From the NCBI RefSeq assembly GCF_037203705.1, contig NZ_JBBCAT010000001.1, forward strand, positions 2,949,418-3,013,417: a stretch of 64,000 nucleotides of DNA. Direction: 5' to 3'. The translations under genes and the position numbers were made by a program. This DNA is from Prosthecomicrobium sp. N25. GTDB taxonomy: Bacteria; Pseudomonadota; Alphaproteobacteria; Rhizobiales; Ancalomicrobiaceae. The notes beneath the pieces were generated by a model that was given only the letters and a program-made list of their open reading frames with translations, did not search any database and was not told where the DNA came from. Below are positions 20,259 through 29,852 of the stretch, piece by piece (position 1 is the stretch's first letter; the number at the start of each line of letters is the position of its first letter).

Positions 20259-21260
20259 ATGACCATCTCGATCGATCGCCGCCGCTTCGTGGCCGGCGTT
20301 TCCGCCGCCACCCTCGCCGCCCCGCTCGCGTTGGGCTCCGCGGCCGCCCAGGAAGGCGTCCTCCTGCGCCTCTCCTCCCCGGCGACCCCGACCGACCAGC
20401 GCGCCCTGGCGCTGATCGAGGTCTTCGGCCCGGCGGTCAAGGGTTTCGCGACCTTCCAGCCGCACTGGAACGCCACCCTGTTCAAGCAGGGCACCGAGCT
20501 CGAAGCCATCGCGCGCGGCAATCTCGAGATGTCGATCGCCTCCGCGCAGGAACTCGCCACGCTGATCCCGGCCTGGTCCATCTTCACGGCCGGCTACCTG
20601 CTGCGCGACGCCGAGCACCAGAAGAAGGTGTTCAACTCGGGCCTGATGGACGATCTCAAGAAGCAGACCGAGGACAAGCTCGGCGTGAAGCTCCTGACCG
20701 TCATGTATCTCGGCCGGCGGCAACTGAACCTCCGCACCGACAAGGAGATCCGCAAGCCCGAGGACCTCGCCGGCCTCAAGCTGCGCATGCCGAACTCGGA
20801 GGCCTGGCTGTTCCTCGGGCAGGCGCTCGGCGCCAACCCGCTGCCGCTCGCCTTCACGGAGATCTACACGGCGCTGCAGACAGGCGCGATCGACGGGCAG
20901 GACAACCCGCTGCCGACCAACCGTGACTCGAAATTCTTCGAAGTCACGAAGCAGATCGTGCTGACCAGCCACCTCGTCGACCAGAACTACCTGGCGATCT
21001 CCAAGAAGGTCTGGGACAAGCTCACGCCGGACCAGCAGAAGACCCTCCAGAAGGCCGCCGACGACGCGGCGGAGCTCGGCCGGCAGCGGCAGCTCAAGCT
21101 CGAGGAGGAGCTCGAGACCTTCTTCAAGGAGAAGGGCCTCAAGGTCTACGCGCCGGACGTCGACGCCTTCCGCACGCGCGTCCAGAAGGCCTATCTGGAG
21201 TCCAAGTTCGCCAAGGACTGGCCGGCCGGCCTCGTCGAGAAGATCAACGCGGTGCAGTGA
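20259..21260 (+). CDS. TRAP transporter solute-binding protein (DctP type)
   Basis: A 333-residue periplasmic binding protein of the DctP family, first gene of a TRAP transporter operon. The N-terminus carries DRRRFVAGVSAATL, a twin-arginine-like motif, before an AAAQ cleavage region. The family's solute-carboxylate Arg lies in the LKLRMPNSEAW region, followed by ALQTGAIDGQDNPL. Ligands are usually organic acids or sugar acids. The ATG at 20259 follows a GGGAGGA ribosome site. Co-transcription with a class II aldolase suggests a sugar-acid or hydroxy-acid substrate, which is inference. Confidence 0.94.
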   Translation: MTISIDRRRFVAGVSAATLAAPLALGSAAAQEGVLLRLSSPATPTDQRALALIEVFGPAVKGFATFQPHWNATLFKQGTELEAIARGNLEMSIASAQELATLIPAWSIFTAGYLLRDAEHQKKVFNSGLMDDLKKQTEDKLGVKLLTVMYLGRRQLNLRTDKEIRKPEDLAGLKLRMPNSEAWLFLGQALGANPLPLAFTEIYTALQTGAIDGQDNPLPTNRDSKFFEVTKQIVLTSHLVDQNYLAISKKVWDKLTPDQQKTLQKAADDAAELGRQRQLKLEEELETFFKEKGLKVYAPDVDAFRTRVQKAYLESKFAKDWPAGLVEKINAVQ

Positions 21261-21296
21261 TCGCGACACCGGCTCGCCGCCGGTCCTGACCATCCC

Positions 21297-21320
21297 GGGG
21301 CGGCCGTCGCGTGCCGCCCC
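21297..21320 (+). promoter_or_regulatory. GC-rich hairpin between dctP and dctQ
   Basis: An 8-bp perfect stem (21297-21304 with 21313-21320) with an eight-base loop follows the binding-protein gene. A smaller ACCGGC/GCCGGT stem precedes it at about 21268-21284. No T-tract is present. It resembles the hairpins that follow the other two binding-protein genes in this window. Confidence 0.6.
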
Positions 21321-21355
21321 GCGGGCCTTCCCCTCCCTCCCTCCGGTCAGTCACC

Positions 21356-21853
21356 ATGCGACCCATCACGAGATGGCTGCGTGCGCGGGCGGACGACGTC
21401 GCCGTCGCGCTGCTCGCCCTGATGTTCACGTCCTTCCTGGTGCAGATCATCTCGCGCTACGTCTTCAACGACCCGCTCGGCTGGACGTTGGAGGCCTGCC
21501 TGACGACGTGGCTCTGGCTCGTGTTCTGGGGCTCCGCCTTCGTCCTCGACGATCGGGACCACATCAAGTTCGACGTGCTCTACGTCTCGGTCAGTTCGGG
21601 GATGCGGCGGGCCTTCTCGATCGCCTCGGCGACCGCGATCGTGTTCGCCATGGCGGCGTCGTTCCCGGCGACCTGGGACTACATCACCTTCTACAAGATC
21701 AAGTCGAGCGCCATCATCGGCATCCGGCTCGACATCGTCTTCGGCATCTATGCGGTCTTCGCGATCGCCATCATCGTGCGCTACGGGGTCCGGGCCTGGC
21801 GGCTGATCCGGGGCGCACGCATGGAAGACCTCGACGGGGAACCGCGGTCATGA
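21356..21853 (+). CDS. TRAP transporter small permease (DctQ type)
   Basis: A 165-residue membrane protein with four predicted helices and the DctQ signature WLVFWGSAFVLDDRDHIKFD. It is the small membrane subunit that links the binding protein to the large permease. I place the start at the ATG at 21356. Its stop codon overlaps the start of the large permease (ATGA), so the two are coupled. An in-frame GTG at 21311 would add an unconserved proline-rich extension. Confidence 0.93.
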   Translation: MRPITRWLRARADDVAVALLALMFTSFLVQIISRYVFNDPLGWTLEACLTTWLWLVFWGSAFVLDDRDHIKFDVLYVSVSSGMRRAFSIASATAIVFAMAASFPATWDYITFYKIKSSAIIGIRLDIVFGIYAVFAIAIIVRYGVRAWRLIRGARMEDLDGEPRS

Positions 21854-23145
21854 GTTTCCCGTTCGCGGTCGCCCTCGTCACCCTCTTCGGCCTCGCCGCC
21901 ATCGGCGCGCCGATCTCCCTGGGCATGATCGTCTCCGCGGTCGCCTACCTGTTCGTGAAGGGGCAGGACCTCGGCCTCGCGGCCGAGCAGGTCATCCAGG
22001 GCATCTACGACAGCTTCGTGATCCTGGCGGTGCCGCTCTTCATCGTCGCCGCCAACATCATGAACGCCGGCACGATCAGCGAGCGCCTGCTCCAGTTCTG
22101 CGTTCTGCTGGTCGGTCGCGTCCGGGGCGGACTCGGTCACGTCAATGTGGTGACCAGCATCATCTTCTCGGGGATGTCGGGCTCGGCGATCGCCGACGCT
22201 GCCGGCATCGGCAAGCTGATCACCGAGATGATGGCCAAGGACGGCCGGTATCCCCGCGGCTATGCGGCCGCGCTGACGGCGGCCTCGGCGGTGATCGGCC
22301 CGATCATCCCGCCGTCCATCCCGATGGTGATGTACTCGCTCGTGTCCGATGCCTCGATCGGCTACATGTTCATCGGCGGCTTCCTGCCGGGTCTGCTGAT
22401 CGGCCTCGTGCTGTCCGTCGTCAATCATTGGATCGCAGTGAAGCGCAACTTCGCGCTCGAGGAGCCCGTGCCCCTTTCGGAACTGCCGAGGACCACGTTC
22501 CGCGCCCTGCCGGCCCTGATGATGCCCGCCATCCTGCTCTACGGGATCTACGGTGGCGTCGCGACCCCGACCGAGGCCGCGGCCGTGGCAGCGGCCTATT
22601 CCCTGATCCTCGCCGGCATCTTCTACCGGGCGATCTCGCTCAGGGACCTCTACGGCGTCTTCCTGGAGAGCGCGAAGGGCTCCGCCTCGGTCGGCCTGCT
22701 GATCGGCGGCGCGCTCATCTTCAACTACATCGTGGCCAGCGAGAACATCCCCGGCCAGGTCTCCGAGTGGCTGAAGGACGTGCAGGTGTCGCCGCTCGTG
22801 TTCCTGATCGGCGTGAACGTCCTGCTCCTGGTGCTCGGCTGCTTCATCGACGCCTCGACCATCATCCTGGTCATCGTTCCCCTGTTCATACCCGCCTGCA
22901 ACGCCCTCGGCATCGACCTCGTGCACTTCGGCGTCGTAGTCGTCATCAACACCATGATCGGGTTGATCACCCCGCCCTATGGCGTCCTCCTCTTCGTCAC
23001 CAATGCGGTGACGGGCATCCCGCTCCGCGAGATGATCGACGAGATCTGGATCTTCATCGCCGTGCTCGTCGCCACGCTGGCGATCCTCATCCTCTTCCCC
23101 GAAAGCGTCCTCTGGCTTCCGCGCCAGTTCGGCTACGTCGGTTAG
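21850..23145 (+). CDS. TRAP transporter large permease (DctM type)
   Basis: A 431-residue, strongly hydrophobic protein with about 12 membrane helices, the transport channel of the TRAP system. DctM hallmarks include GAPISLGMIVSAVAYL, IFSGMSGSAIADAAGIG, IIPPSIPMVMYS, ATPTEAAAVAAAYSLI and the C-terminal IGLITPPYGVLLFV. It uses a sodium or proton gradient. The next gene (aldolase) begins 164 bases later on the same strand. Confidence 0.95.
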   Translation: MSFPFAVALVTLFGLAAIGAPISLGMIVSAVAYLFVKGQDLGLAAEQVIQGIYDSFVILAVPLFIVAANIMNAGTISERLLQFCVLLVGRVRGGLGHVNVVTSIIFSGMSGSAIADAAGIGKLITEMMAKDGRYPRGYAAALTAASAVIGPIIPPSIPMVMYSLVSDASIGYMFIGGFLPGLLIGLVLSVVNHWIAVKRNFALEEPVPLSELPRTTFRALPALMMPAILLYGIYGGVATPTEAAAVAAAYSLILAGIFYRAISLRDLYGVFLESAKGSASVGLLIGGALIFNYIVASENIPGQVSEWLKDVQVSPLVFLIGVNVLLLVLGCFIDASTIILVIVPLFIPACNALGIDLVHFGVVVVINTMIGLITPPYGVLLFVTNAVTGIPLREMIDEIWIFIAVLVATLAILILFPESVLWLPRQFGYVG

Positions 23146-23309
23146 CGCCGGGCGGGCGCGTCCGGAGGCCGACCGCGGGGTCGCGCGTCGACTACGATGC
23201 GCCAAGACGAGACGCTCGATTCGCGTCACCCTGGCGAGGCCATTCACGGCCGGGCCGCCCCGCAGACCGGCCCTGCCGAAGCCTTCCCGAGCACCAGAAG
23301 GACGAGTCC

Positions 23310-23993
23310 ATGAGCAAGGAAGAGAAGGCGCTCCGCCAGGCGATCATCGACAAGTGCCGCTGGATGAACGCCGCGGGCCTGAACCAGGGCACGGCCGGCA
23401 ACATTTCGGCGCGATACGGCGACCGCATGCTGATCACCCCGAGTGCGACGCCCTACGACCTGTGCGAGCCGGAGATGATCGCCTCCATGCCGATCGACGG
23501 CGACTACGGCACCTGGGACGGCCCGCTGAAGCCGTCGACCGAGTGGCGCTTCCACCTCGACATCATGAAGGCGCGGCCCGAGGTCGGCGCGATCGTGCAC
23601 ACCCACTCGACCTTCGCCACCATCCTGGCGATCGCCCGCAAGCCGATCCCGTCCTGCCACTACATGATCGCGGCCTTCGGTGGCATGGACGTCCGCGTCG
23701 CCGACTACGCCACCTACGGCACGGCGGAGCTCTCGGCCAACGCCCTGAAGGCGCTCGAGGGCCGGACCGGCTGCCTGCTCGCCAACCACGGCATGATCGC
23801 CACGGGTGCCAGCCTCGACAAGGCGATGTGGCTCGCCGTCGAGCTCGAGACGATCGCCAAGCAGTACTACCACACGCTCCTGATCGGTGGCCCGGTGCTC
23901 CTGAACGAGGCCGAGATCGAGGACACCCGCAAGGGCTTCGCCACCTACGGGCACCAGGAGCCGAAGAAGAAGAAGCTCAAGACGGCCGGGTGA
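23310..23993 (+). CDS. Class II aldolase/adducin family protein
   Basis: A 227-residue zinc aldolase or epimerase of the FucA/AraD family. The phosphate-binding NQGTAGNISAR, the zinc His pair in VHTHSTFATILA, and the third His in LLANHGMIATG are present, and the Glu of KPSTEW may serve as base. Characterised members cleave sugar phosphates such as L-fuculose 1-phosphate or ribulose phosphates. Its position behind a TRAP importer suggests it acts on the imported compound after activation, though no kinase is adjacent. It ends in a lysine-rich tail (EPKKKKLKTAG). Confidence 0.9.
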   Translation: MSKEEKALRQAIIDKCRWMNAAGLNQGTAGNISARYGDRMLITPSATPYDLCEPEMIASMPIDGDYGTWDGPLKPSTEWRFHLDIMKARPEVGAIVHTHSTFATILAIARKPIPSCHYMIAAFGGMDVRVADYATYGTAELSANALKALEGRTGCLLANHGMIATGASLDKAMWLAVELETIAKQYYHTLLIGGPVLLNEAEIEDTRKGFATYGHQEPKKKKLKTAG

Positions 23994-24051
23994 GCGGCGT
24001 GACCGGGCTGCCGCCGCGACGCGGAAGAGATCCTCGACCGCGCAAGGCTGC

Positions 24052-24477
24052 TCAATCCCGGACTTCCGTGAAGCCGCCGTCCGGGTGCACCACCCAGCGC
24101 CGGGATCCTGCGAAGACCCCGGCCACCTGCCCGGTCGACGCCACGGCCCGCAGCACGGCGAGCACGTCCGGCCGCTGCCAGGCGGTCGGGGTCGCCGGAT
24201 CGGTTTCGGCGACGAGGCCCGCTCCGTCCGGCGGGACCACGAAGACCACCTTGCAGCGGTCCGGGCGGAGCGCGTCGGGCATCATGACGTGGGCCGCCTC
24301 CGGGGCCTTGAGCCAGAAGCATTCGAAGTCGCGGCAGCTCGTGGGCCGGGCCTCGTAGACCGTGCAGCCGCGCCCCTTGGCGCAGGACGGGCACCACGAT
24401 CCCCGCGGCTTCTCCAGCTCGCGGATGCCCAGGACCTTGCAACAGAGCGTGCAAGTACCGCACTCGCGCCGCGCCAT
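24052..24477 (-). CDS. YkgJ-family cysteine-cluster protein
   Basis: A 141-residue protein with a cysteine-rich metal-binding pattern: CGTCTLCC near the start, then CPSCAKGRGC and CRDFEC. Such YkgJ/Fli-type zinc- or iron-sulphur-binding proteins are of unknown function. The ATG at 24477 has a GGGAGA ribosome site about nine bases upstream. A longer start at 24558 is possible but adds an unconserved N-terminus. It lies 81 bases downstream of phoB on the same strand and could be read through from the pst operon. I see no proof of a link. Confidence 0.82.
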   Translation of the reverse strand: MARRECGTCTLCCKVLGIRELEKPRGSWCPSCAKGRGCTVYEARPTSCRDFECFWLKAPEAAHVMMPDALRPDRCKVVFVVPPDGAGLVAETDPATPTAWQRPDVLAVLRAVASTGQVAGVFAGSRRWVVHPDGGFTEVRD

Positions 24478-24558
24478 GTCCACCGTCTCCCGACCGGCCG
24501 TCCCTCCGCGGCCCTCCGGCTGGGTAGCAGATCGCGCGGCGAGCCGCCATCGCGACAC

Positions 24559-25257
24559 TCACGCCGCCGCCGCGAAGCGCTCGTCGAAGGCGTAGCCCGC
24601 GCCGCGGACGGTGCGGATGGGGTCGCGCTCGCGGCCCCGGTTGATGGCCTTGCGCAGCCGGCCGACATGGACGTCGACCGTGCGCTCGTCCACATAGACG
24701 TCGCGGCCCCAGACCCCGTCGAGGAGCTGCTCGCGGGTGAAGACGCGGCCCGGCGTCGTCATCAGGAACTCGAGCAGGCGGAACTCGGTCGGGCCGAGGT
24801 GGATCTCGCGGTCGCCGCGGCGGACGCGGCGGGTCTCCTTGTCGAGCTCGATGTCGCCGGCGGCGAGGCGCGAGGAGACGAGCTCCGGCTTGGCGCGGCG
24901 CAGCATGGCCCGGATCCGCGCCATCAGCTCGGGCACCGAGAAGGGCTTCACCACGTAGTCGTCGGCACCGGTCGCGAGGCCGCGGATCCGCTCGGCCTCC
25001 TCGCCGCGGGCCGTCAGCATGATGATGGGCAGCCGCTCCGTCTCGGGCCGGGTCCGCAGGCGGCGGCAAAGCTCGATTCCCGACAGGCCGGGCAGCATCC
25101 AGTCGAGCAGGAGCAGGTCCGGGACGGCTTCCTTCAGCCGCAGATCGGCGTCGTCGCCCCGGGCGCAGGCGTCGACCTCGTGGCCCTCGGATTCCAGGTT
25201 GTAGCGGAGGAGAAGCGTCAGCGCCTCCTCGTCCTCCACGATCAGCACGCGCGCCAT
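24559..25257 (-). CDS. phoB: Phosphate regulon response regulator PhoB
   Basis: A 232-residue OmpR-type response regulator controlling phosphate-starvation genes. The receiver domain has the acidic pair in VEDEEALT, the phospho-acceptor Asp in LLLDWMLPG and the Lys in VVKPFSVPEL. The winged-helix domain (about 130-228) has HLGPTEFRLLEFLMTTPGRVFTR-type and DERTVDVHVGRLRKA motifs. It is the last gene of the pst operon, 22 bases after phoU. The in-frame start chosen is the ATG at 25257, while an ATG 14 codons upstream adds unconserved residues. No phoR gene is next to it. Confidence 0.95.
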   Translation of the reverse strand: MARVLIVEDEEALTLLLRYNLESEGHEVDACARGDDADLRLKEAVPDLLLLDWMLPGLSGIELCRRLRTRPETERLPIIMLTARGEEAERIRGLATGADDYVVKPFSVPELMARIRAMLRRAKPELVSSRLAAGDIELDKETRRVRRGDREIHLGPTEFRLLEFLMTTPGRVFTREQLLDGVWGRDVYVDERTVDVHVGRLRKAINRGRERDPIRTVRGAGYAFDERFAAAA

Positions 25258-25279
25258 GGCGGGTCGGGTCTCCGGACAA

Positions 25280-25993
25280 TCAATCGTCGGACAGGACATT
25301 GATGAGATGGGAGGTGTCGCCCTTCGGGCGGTCCTCGGCCAGCTGCTCGCCCGTCACCACGTAGTGCACCGTCTCGGCGATGTTGGTGGCGTGGTCGCCG
25401 ATGCGCTCGATGTTCTTCGCGCAGAAGAGCAGGTGCGTGCAGATCGAGATGTTGCGCGGGTCCTCCATCATGTAGGTCAGGAGTTCCCGGAAGAGCGAGG
25501 TGTAGAGGGCGTCGATCTCGTCGTCACGGCCACGCACGCGCAGGGCCCGGGCGTCGTCGCGGGCCGTAAAGCTGTCGAGCACGTCCTTGAGCTGCTCCAG
25601 CGCGATCTCGGCGAGGTGCTCAACGCCGATGACCAGCTTCTTCGAGTTGAAGTTGCCGTTGATGGCGATGACGCGCTTGCCAATGTTCTTGGCGAGGTCG
25701 CCGACGCGTTCGAGGTCGTTGGAGATGCGCAGGGCGCCGACGATCTCGCGCAGGTCCATCGCCATCGGCTGGCGCTTGGCGATGATCAGGATCGCGCGTT
25801 CCTCGACGTCGCGCTGGAGACGGTCCAGGCGCGCATCGGTGGTGATGACCTTCTGGGCGAGTTCGGAGTCCATGCGGACGAGCGCCGTGATGGAGTCGGC
25901 GACGAGGCCTTCCGCGAGGCCCCCCATTTCGGCGATCGACCCGGAGAGCGCCTTCAGTTCCTGCTCGAAGGAGCGGACGATGTGTTCGGCCAT
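25280..25993 (-). CDS. phoU: Phosphate signalling protein PhoU
   Basis: A 237-residue all-helical protein built of two PhoU repeats, each with the metal-binding E/DxxxD pattern (for example NDLERVGDLAKNIGKR and KNIERIGDHATNIAE). It mediates between the Pst transporter and the PhoR/PhoB system, normally keeping PhoB inactive when phosphate is plentiful. It sits 17 bases after pstB and 22 before phoB, so it is clearly in the same operon. Confidence 0.96.
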   Translation of the reverse strand: MAEHIVRSFEQELKALSGSIAEMGGLAEGLVADSITALVRMDSELAQKVITTDARLDRLQRDVEERAILIIAKRQPMAMDLREIVGALRISNDLERVGDLAKNIGKRVIAINGNFNSKKLVIGVEHLAEIALEQLKDVLDSFTARDDARALRVRGRDDEIDALYTSLFRELLTYMMEDPRNISICTHLLFCAKNIERIGDHATNIAETVHYVVTGEQLAEDRPKGDTSHLINVLSDD

Positions 25994-26010
25994 GATTCCC
26001 CTCGCCTTCC

Positions 26011-26811
26011 TCAGCCGAAGCGGCCGGTGATGTAGTCCTGCGTGCGCCGGTCGGTCGGCTTGGTGAAGATCACGTCGGTCGGCCCCTCCTCGACCAGGCT
26101 GCCCAGATGGAAGAAGGCCGTCTTCTGCGACACGCGGGCGGCTTGCTGCATCGAGTGGGTGACAATGATGATGGTGAAGTTCGAGCGCAGCTCGTCGATC
26201 AGTTCCTCGATGCGCGCGGTGGCGATCGGGTCCAGCGCCGAGCAGGGTTCGTCCATCAGGATGACCTCGGGGCCGACCGCGATGGCGCGGGCGATGCAGA
26301 GGCGCTGCTGCTGGCCGCCCGAGAGGCTGGTTCCGGAATCACCGAGCCGGTCCTTGACCTCCTCGAACAGCCCGGCCTTCTGCAGGCTGGAGGACACGAT
26401 GTCGTCCAGGTCCGCCTTCGAGCGGGCGAGGCCATGGATGCGCGGGCCGTAGGCGACGTTCTCGTAGATCGACTTCGGGAAGGGATTGGGCTTCTGGAAG
26501 ACCATGCCGACCCGGGCCCGGAGTTGCACGACGTCGAGCTCGGGATCGTAGATGTCGGCGCCGTCGATCTCGATCCGGCCGTCGACCCGGGCGATCGGGA
26601 TGGTGTCGTTCATCCGGTTGATGCAGCGCAGGAAGGTCGACTTGCCGCAGCCCGACGGCCCGATGAAGGCGGTGACGCTCTTCTCGGGGATGTCGATGGT
26701 GACGTCCTTCAGGGCATGCTTCTCACCATAGAAGACATTGACCCCACGGGCGCTGACCTTCGGCCGCTGCTCGACCGTGGTACCCGGCTTCTCGACCATG
26801 ATGTCCATCAT
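26011..26811 (-). CDS. pstB: Phosphate ABC transporter ATP-binding protein PstB
   Basis: A 266-residue ATPase of the high-affinity phosphate importer. Walker A is GPSGCGKST, the signature [12 protein letters not shown], and Walker [16 protein letters not shown]. The PstB-specific LRCINRMND after Walker A and the C-terminal [12 protein letters not shown] fit closely. The gene starts 37 bases after pstA. Confidence 0.97.
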   Translation of the reverse strand: MMDIMVEKPGTTVEQRPKVSARGVNVFYGEKHALKDVTIDIPEKSVTAFIGPSGCGKSTFLRCINRMNDTIPIARVDGRIEIDGADIYDPELDVVQLRARVGMVFQKPNPFPKSIYENVAYGPRIHGLARSKADLDDIVSSSLQKAGLFEEVKDRLGDSGTSLSGGQQQRLCIARAIAVGPEVILMDEPCSALDPIATARIEELIDELRSNFTIIIVTHSMQQAARVSQKTAFFHLGSLVEEGPTDVIFTKPTDRRTQDYITGRFG

Positions 26812-26848
26812 TCCTGCTCCCCCGGAGACTACGGGACGGCCGACCGGG

Positions 26849-28408
26849 TCACCAGCGGCGTTCGAACTTCTTTCTGAGCACGATGGCGAGCCCGTTCATG
26901 ACGAACAGGAAGGCCAGCAGCACCAGGATCGCGGCGGCGGTCTTCGCCTGGAACGCCACCTCGGGCAGGTCGGACCAGAGGAAGATCTGCACCGGCAGCA
27001 CGGTCGCTGCATCCGAGATGCTGTGCGGCACGTCGACGATGAAGGCGACCATGCCGATCATCAGGAGCGGCGCCGTCTCGCCGAGCGCATGGGCCATGCC
27101 GATGATCGTTCCGGTCAGAATGCCCGGCATGGCCAGCGGCAAGACGTGGTGGAAGATGGCCTGCTGCTTGGAGGCGCCCACCCCGAGCGCGGCCTCCCGG
27201 ATCGAAGGCGGCACCGCCTTCAGGGCCGCCCGGCTCGCGATGATGATGGTCGGCAGGACCAGGAGCGCAAGGACCAGCCCACCGACGAGCGGGGCGGACC
27301 GCGGCAGGCCGAAGAAGTTCAGGAAGACCGCCAGGCCGAGAAGACCGAACACGATCGAGGGCACGGCCGCGAGATTGTTGATGTTGACCTCGATCAGCTC
27401 GGTCCACCGGTTCTTCGGCGCGAACTCCTCGAGGTAGATGGCGGCCCCGACGCCGAGCGGCAGGCAGATCACCAGGGTCACCAGCATGGTCATGGCCGAG
27501 CCGACGAGCGCGCCGAGGATGCCGGCCGATTCCGCCTCGCGGCTGTCGCCGGTGGTGAAGAATGACCAGTTGAATCCGGCCTCGACCAGCCCCTTGCCGC
27601 GCAAGAGTTCGAGCACCGCGATTTCTTTGTCGGTGATCTTGCGGACGCTCTCGCCGGCATCGATCTGAACGAGCTCCCAGGTTCTGGAGGCCGCCGACGC
27701 CGCTCCGGCGAGCGGCACGAGGACTTCGCCCTCGATCCGTTCGGGGGTGACCTTGCTCGCCTTGACGACGCCGCCGTCGACCCGGACGAGCGTGGAGCCC
27801 TGGAAGCCCGGTGCGGCAGGCGTGAACGATCCGGCCGGCCCTTGGAGCACGGCCGTGCCGCCGTCGACGGACAGAGTCAGCGCGGAAGTCCCCGCCGTCC
27901 GGCGCACGTTCGACGTGAAGCCCTTCAGGTAGAGATCGGCATCGTCGGAGACCAGCGCCGAGACCTTTACGGTCGTGCCGATGAGGGCCGGGTCGGCGCC
28001 GACCTTGCGGCGCAGGCCGTCCGCGGCACTGGACGACAGCATGCTGTTCAGGGTCTTACGGCCGGCGCGGTCGGAGAGCGCCGGCACCTGGGTGTAGAGC
28101 GCCTCACGCACGACCTTCGCGAAATCGCCCGCCTGCTTGAAGTCGTCCGGGTCGCGCCGGCCGCTCGGGTCGACGGTCTCGGCCGTCAGGGGGACGTCCA
28201 GGACCAGGGCGTGGGTCGTGAAGGCCGGAAGCGCCTTCAGAACGATGTCGGCCAGGAGAAGGACCAGGAACAGACCCGCGAAGGCGATCGCAACCACGCC
28301 GTAGGCCTTGAAGCGGGCCTCCGCGCGGTATCGGGCCTTGATCCGGGCGCGCGCCGCGTCGGAGGTGATGTCGACCGACCGGCCGGATGACAAGGAGAGA
28401 TCAGTCAT
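26849..28408 (-). CDS. pstA: Phosphate ABC transporter permease PstA, long alphaproteobacterial form
   Basis: A 519-residue permease, nearly twice the length of the enterobacterial PstA. About residues 20-210 hold a cytoplasmic helix-preceded DUF3333-like extension with one N-terminal membrane helix ([19 protein letters not shown]). The C-terminal 240 residues are the standard permease with the EAA-like [22 protein letters not shown]. It overlaps pstC by eight bases. The extra domain is usual in Rhizobiales and its job is unknown. Confidence 0.94.
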   Translation of the reverse strand: MTDLSLSSGRSVDITSDAARARIKARYRAEARFKAYGVVAIAFAGLFLVLLLADIVLKALPAFTTHALVLDVPLTAETVDPSGRRDPDDFKQAGDFAKVVREALYTQVPALSDRAGRKTLNSMLSSSAADGLRRKVGADPALIGTTVKVSALVSDDADLYLKGFTSNVRRTAGTSALTLSVDGGTAVLQGPAGSFTPAAPGFQGSTLVRVDGGVVKASKVTPERIEGEVLVPLAGAASAASRTWELVQIDAGESVRKITDKEIAVLELLRGKGLVEAGFNWSFFTTGDSREAESAGILGALVGSAMTMLVTLVICLPLGVGAAIYLEEFAPKNRWTELIEVNINNLAAVPSIVFGLLGLAVFLNFFGLPRSAPLVGGLVLALLVLPTIIIASRAALKAVPPSIREAALGVGASKQQAIFHHVLPLAMPGILTGTIIGMAHALGETAPLLMIGMVAFIVDVPHSISDAATVLPVQIFLWSDLPEVAFQAKTAAAILVLLAFLFVMNGLAIVLRKKFERRW

Positions 28409-29777
28409 ACTGTTCCCTGTACTTCTGGACGATCTTCAGCGCGATCACGTTGAGCGACAGCGTGAAAAAGAACAGGACGAAGCCGAGCGCGAAGGCGGAG
28501 AGCGTCTTGGCGCTGTCGAACTCCTGGTCGCCCACCAGAAGGGTCTTGATCTGCACGGTCACCGTCGTGACCGCCTCGAGCGGATTGAAGGTGAGGTTGG
28601 CAGCGAGGCCGGCGGCCATCACGACGATCATCGTCTCGCCGACCGCGCGGCTGATCGCCAGCATGATCGCCGACACGATCCCGGGCAGGGCCGCGGGCAG
28701 GACCACCTTGCGGATCGTCTCGGACCTGGTCGCGCCCATGGCGTAGGACCCGTCGCGCAGCGATTGCGGCACCGCATTGATGATGTCGTCGGAGAGAGAC
28801 GAGACGAAGGGAATGATCATCACGCCCATGACGAGGCCGGCGGCCAGCGCCGACTCGGAGGCGACGTCGAGACCGAGGGAGACGCCGGCGCTGCGGATCA
28901 TCGGCGCGACGGTCAGGGCCGCGAAGAAGCCGAAGACCACCGTCGGCACGCCGGCGAGGATCTCGAGGATCGGCTTGGCGGTGGCGCGGATCCGCGGCGA
29001 GGCGTACTCGGCCATGTAGATCGCGGAGAAGAGGCCGACCGGCACGGCGACACACATCGCGATCACCATGATCAGCGCCGTTCCGACGAACAGGGGGACG
29101 GCGCCGAAGGCCCCGGACTGGCCCACCTGGTCCGTACGGATCGCCGTCTGGGGCGACCACTGGAGCCCGAACAGGAAGTCGTACCAGGGATAGCGGGCGA
29201 AGAAGCGGAGGCTCTCGAACAGGACCGAGAAGACGATGCCGACCGTCGTCAGCACCGCGACCACCGAGCAGGCGATCATGATCCACAGGACCACGCGCTC
29301 GACGCGGTTACGGGCGCGGAAACGGACGTCGACCTGGTTCAGCGCCCACCAGAGGCCCACCCCGCCCAGCCCGAGCCCGACCGCCAGACGCGCCCAGTCG
29401 GAGACCGTGCTCCAAGACTTCATCGCGGCGGCCGCCGCGGCCACTTCCGGCCGCGCCTCGCCCGTGAAGGTTCCTGCATTGAGGTTGGCGATCTCGCGCA
29501 GGAGGGTGGCGCGGGCCAAGGGGTCTGACGGCTGCATGGCCGGTGGCAGGGAGCCGAGCGCGGCGGCCTCGATCAGTCCGGGCACGAGCGCGGACCAGAG
29601 CACCATGACGAGGATCATGGGGGCGGCGGCGGCGGCGACCACCCACCAGCCGTGATAGGAGGGAAGGGAGTGAAGCTTCGCGGTGCCGCCCGCCTGCAGG
29701 GAGAGCGCCCGCCCGCGCCCCATCACGAAGGAGGCCAGGACGAGCACGAGGAGCGCGGCCAAGTAAATCGTCGACAT
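28401..29777 (-). CDS. pstC: Phosphate ABC transporter permease PstC, long form
   Basis: A 458-residue permease. It has two extra N-terminal hydrophobic segments (about residues 5-60) and an intervening periplasmic part (about 65-140) before the canonical six-helix core, which contains DGSYAMGATRSETIRKVVLPAALPG, the ATPase-docking loop. The core fits PstC rather than PstA by its order and motifs such as FGFFAALTVAPMI. It starts 75 bases after pstS, across a strong hairpin. Confidence 0.94.
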   Translation of the reverse strand: MSTIYLAALLVLVLASFVMGRGRALSLQAGGTAKLHSLPSYHGWWVVAAAAAPMILVMVLWSALVPGLIEAAALGSLPPAMQPSDPLARATLLREIANLNAGTFTGEARPEVAAAAAAMKSWSTVSDWARLAVGLGLGGVGLWWALNQVDVRFRARNRVERVVLWIMIACSVVAVLTTVGIVFSVLFESLRFFARYPWYDFLFGLQWSPQTAIRTDQVGQSGAFGAVPLFVGTALIMVIAMCVAVPVGLFSAIYMAEYASPRIRATAKPILEILAGVPTVVFGFFAALTVAPMIRSAGVSLGLDVASESALAAGLVMGVMIIPFVSSLSDDIINAVPQSLRDGSYAMGATRSETIRKVVLPAALPGIVSAIMLAISRAVGETMIVVMAAGLAANLTFNPLEAVTTVTVQIKTLLVGDQEFDSAKTLSAFALGFVLFFFTLSLNVIALKIVQKYREQYD

Positions 29778-29808
29778 GCGGTCACCCCGCCCCCTCGGTT
29801 CGAGGGAC

Positions 29809-29836
29809 GCCGGCCCGACCTGACGGTCGGGCCGGC
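29809..29836 (-). promoter_or_regulatory. GC-rich hairpin between pstS and pstC
   Basis: A perfect 12-bp stem (29809-29820 with 29825-29836) with a four-base TGAC loop lies just after the pstS stop codon on the transcribed strand. No T-tract follows. It could reduce read-through into the permease genes or protect the pstS message, so that more binding protein is made. Confidence 0.7.
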
Positions 29837-29852
29837 CGGTTCAATCAGGCGA

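Noticed and set aside
17939-20587. An 882-codon minus-strand frame opposite the cyclase gene
   Set aside because: It mirrors the CHASE2 cyclase, whose motifs and membrane segments are clear on the plus strand.
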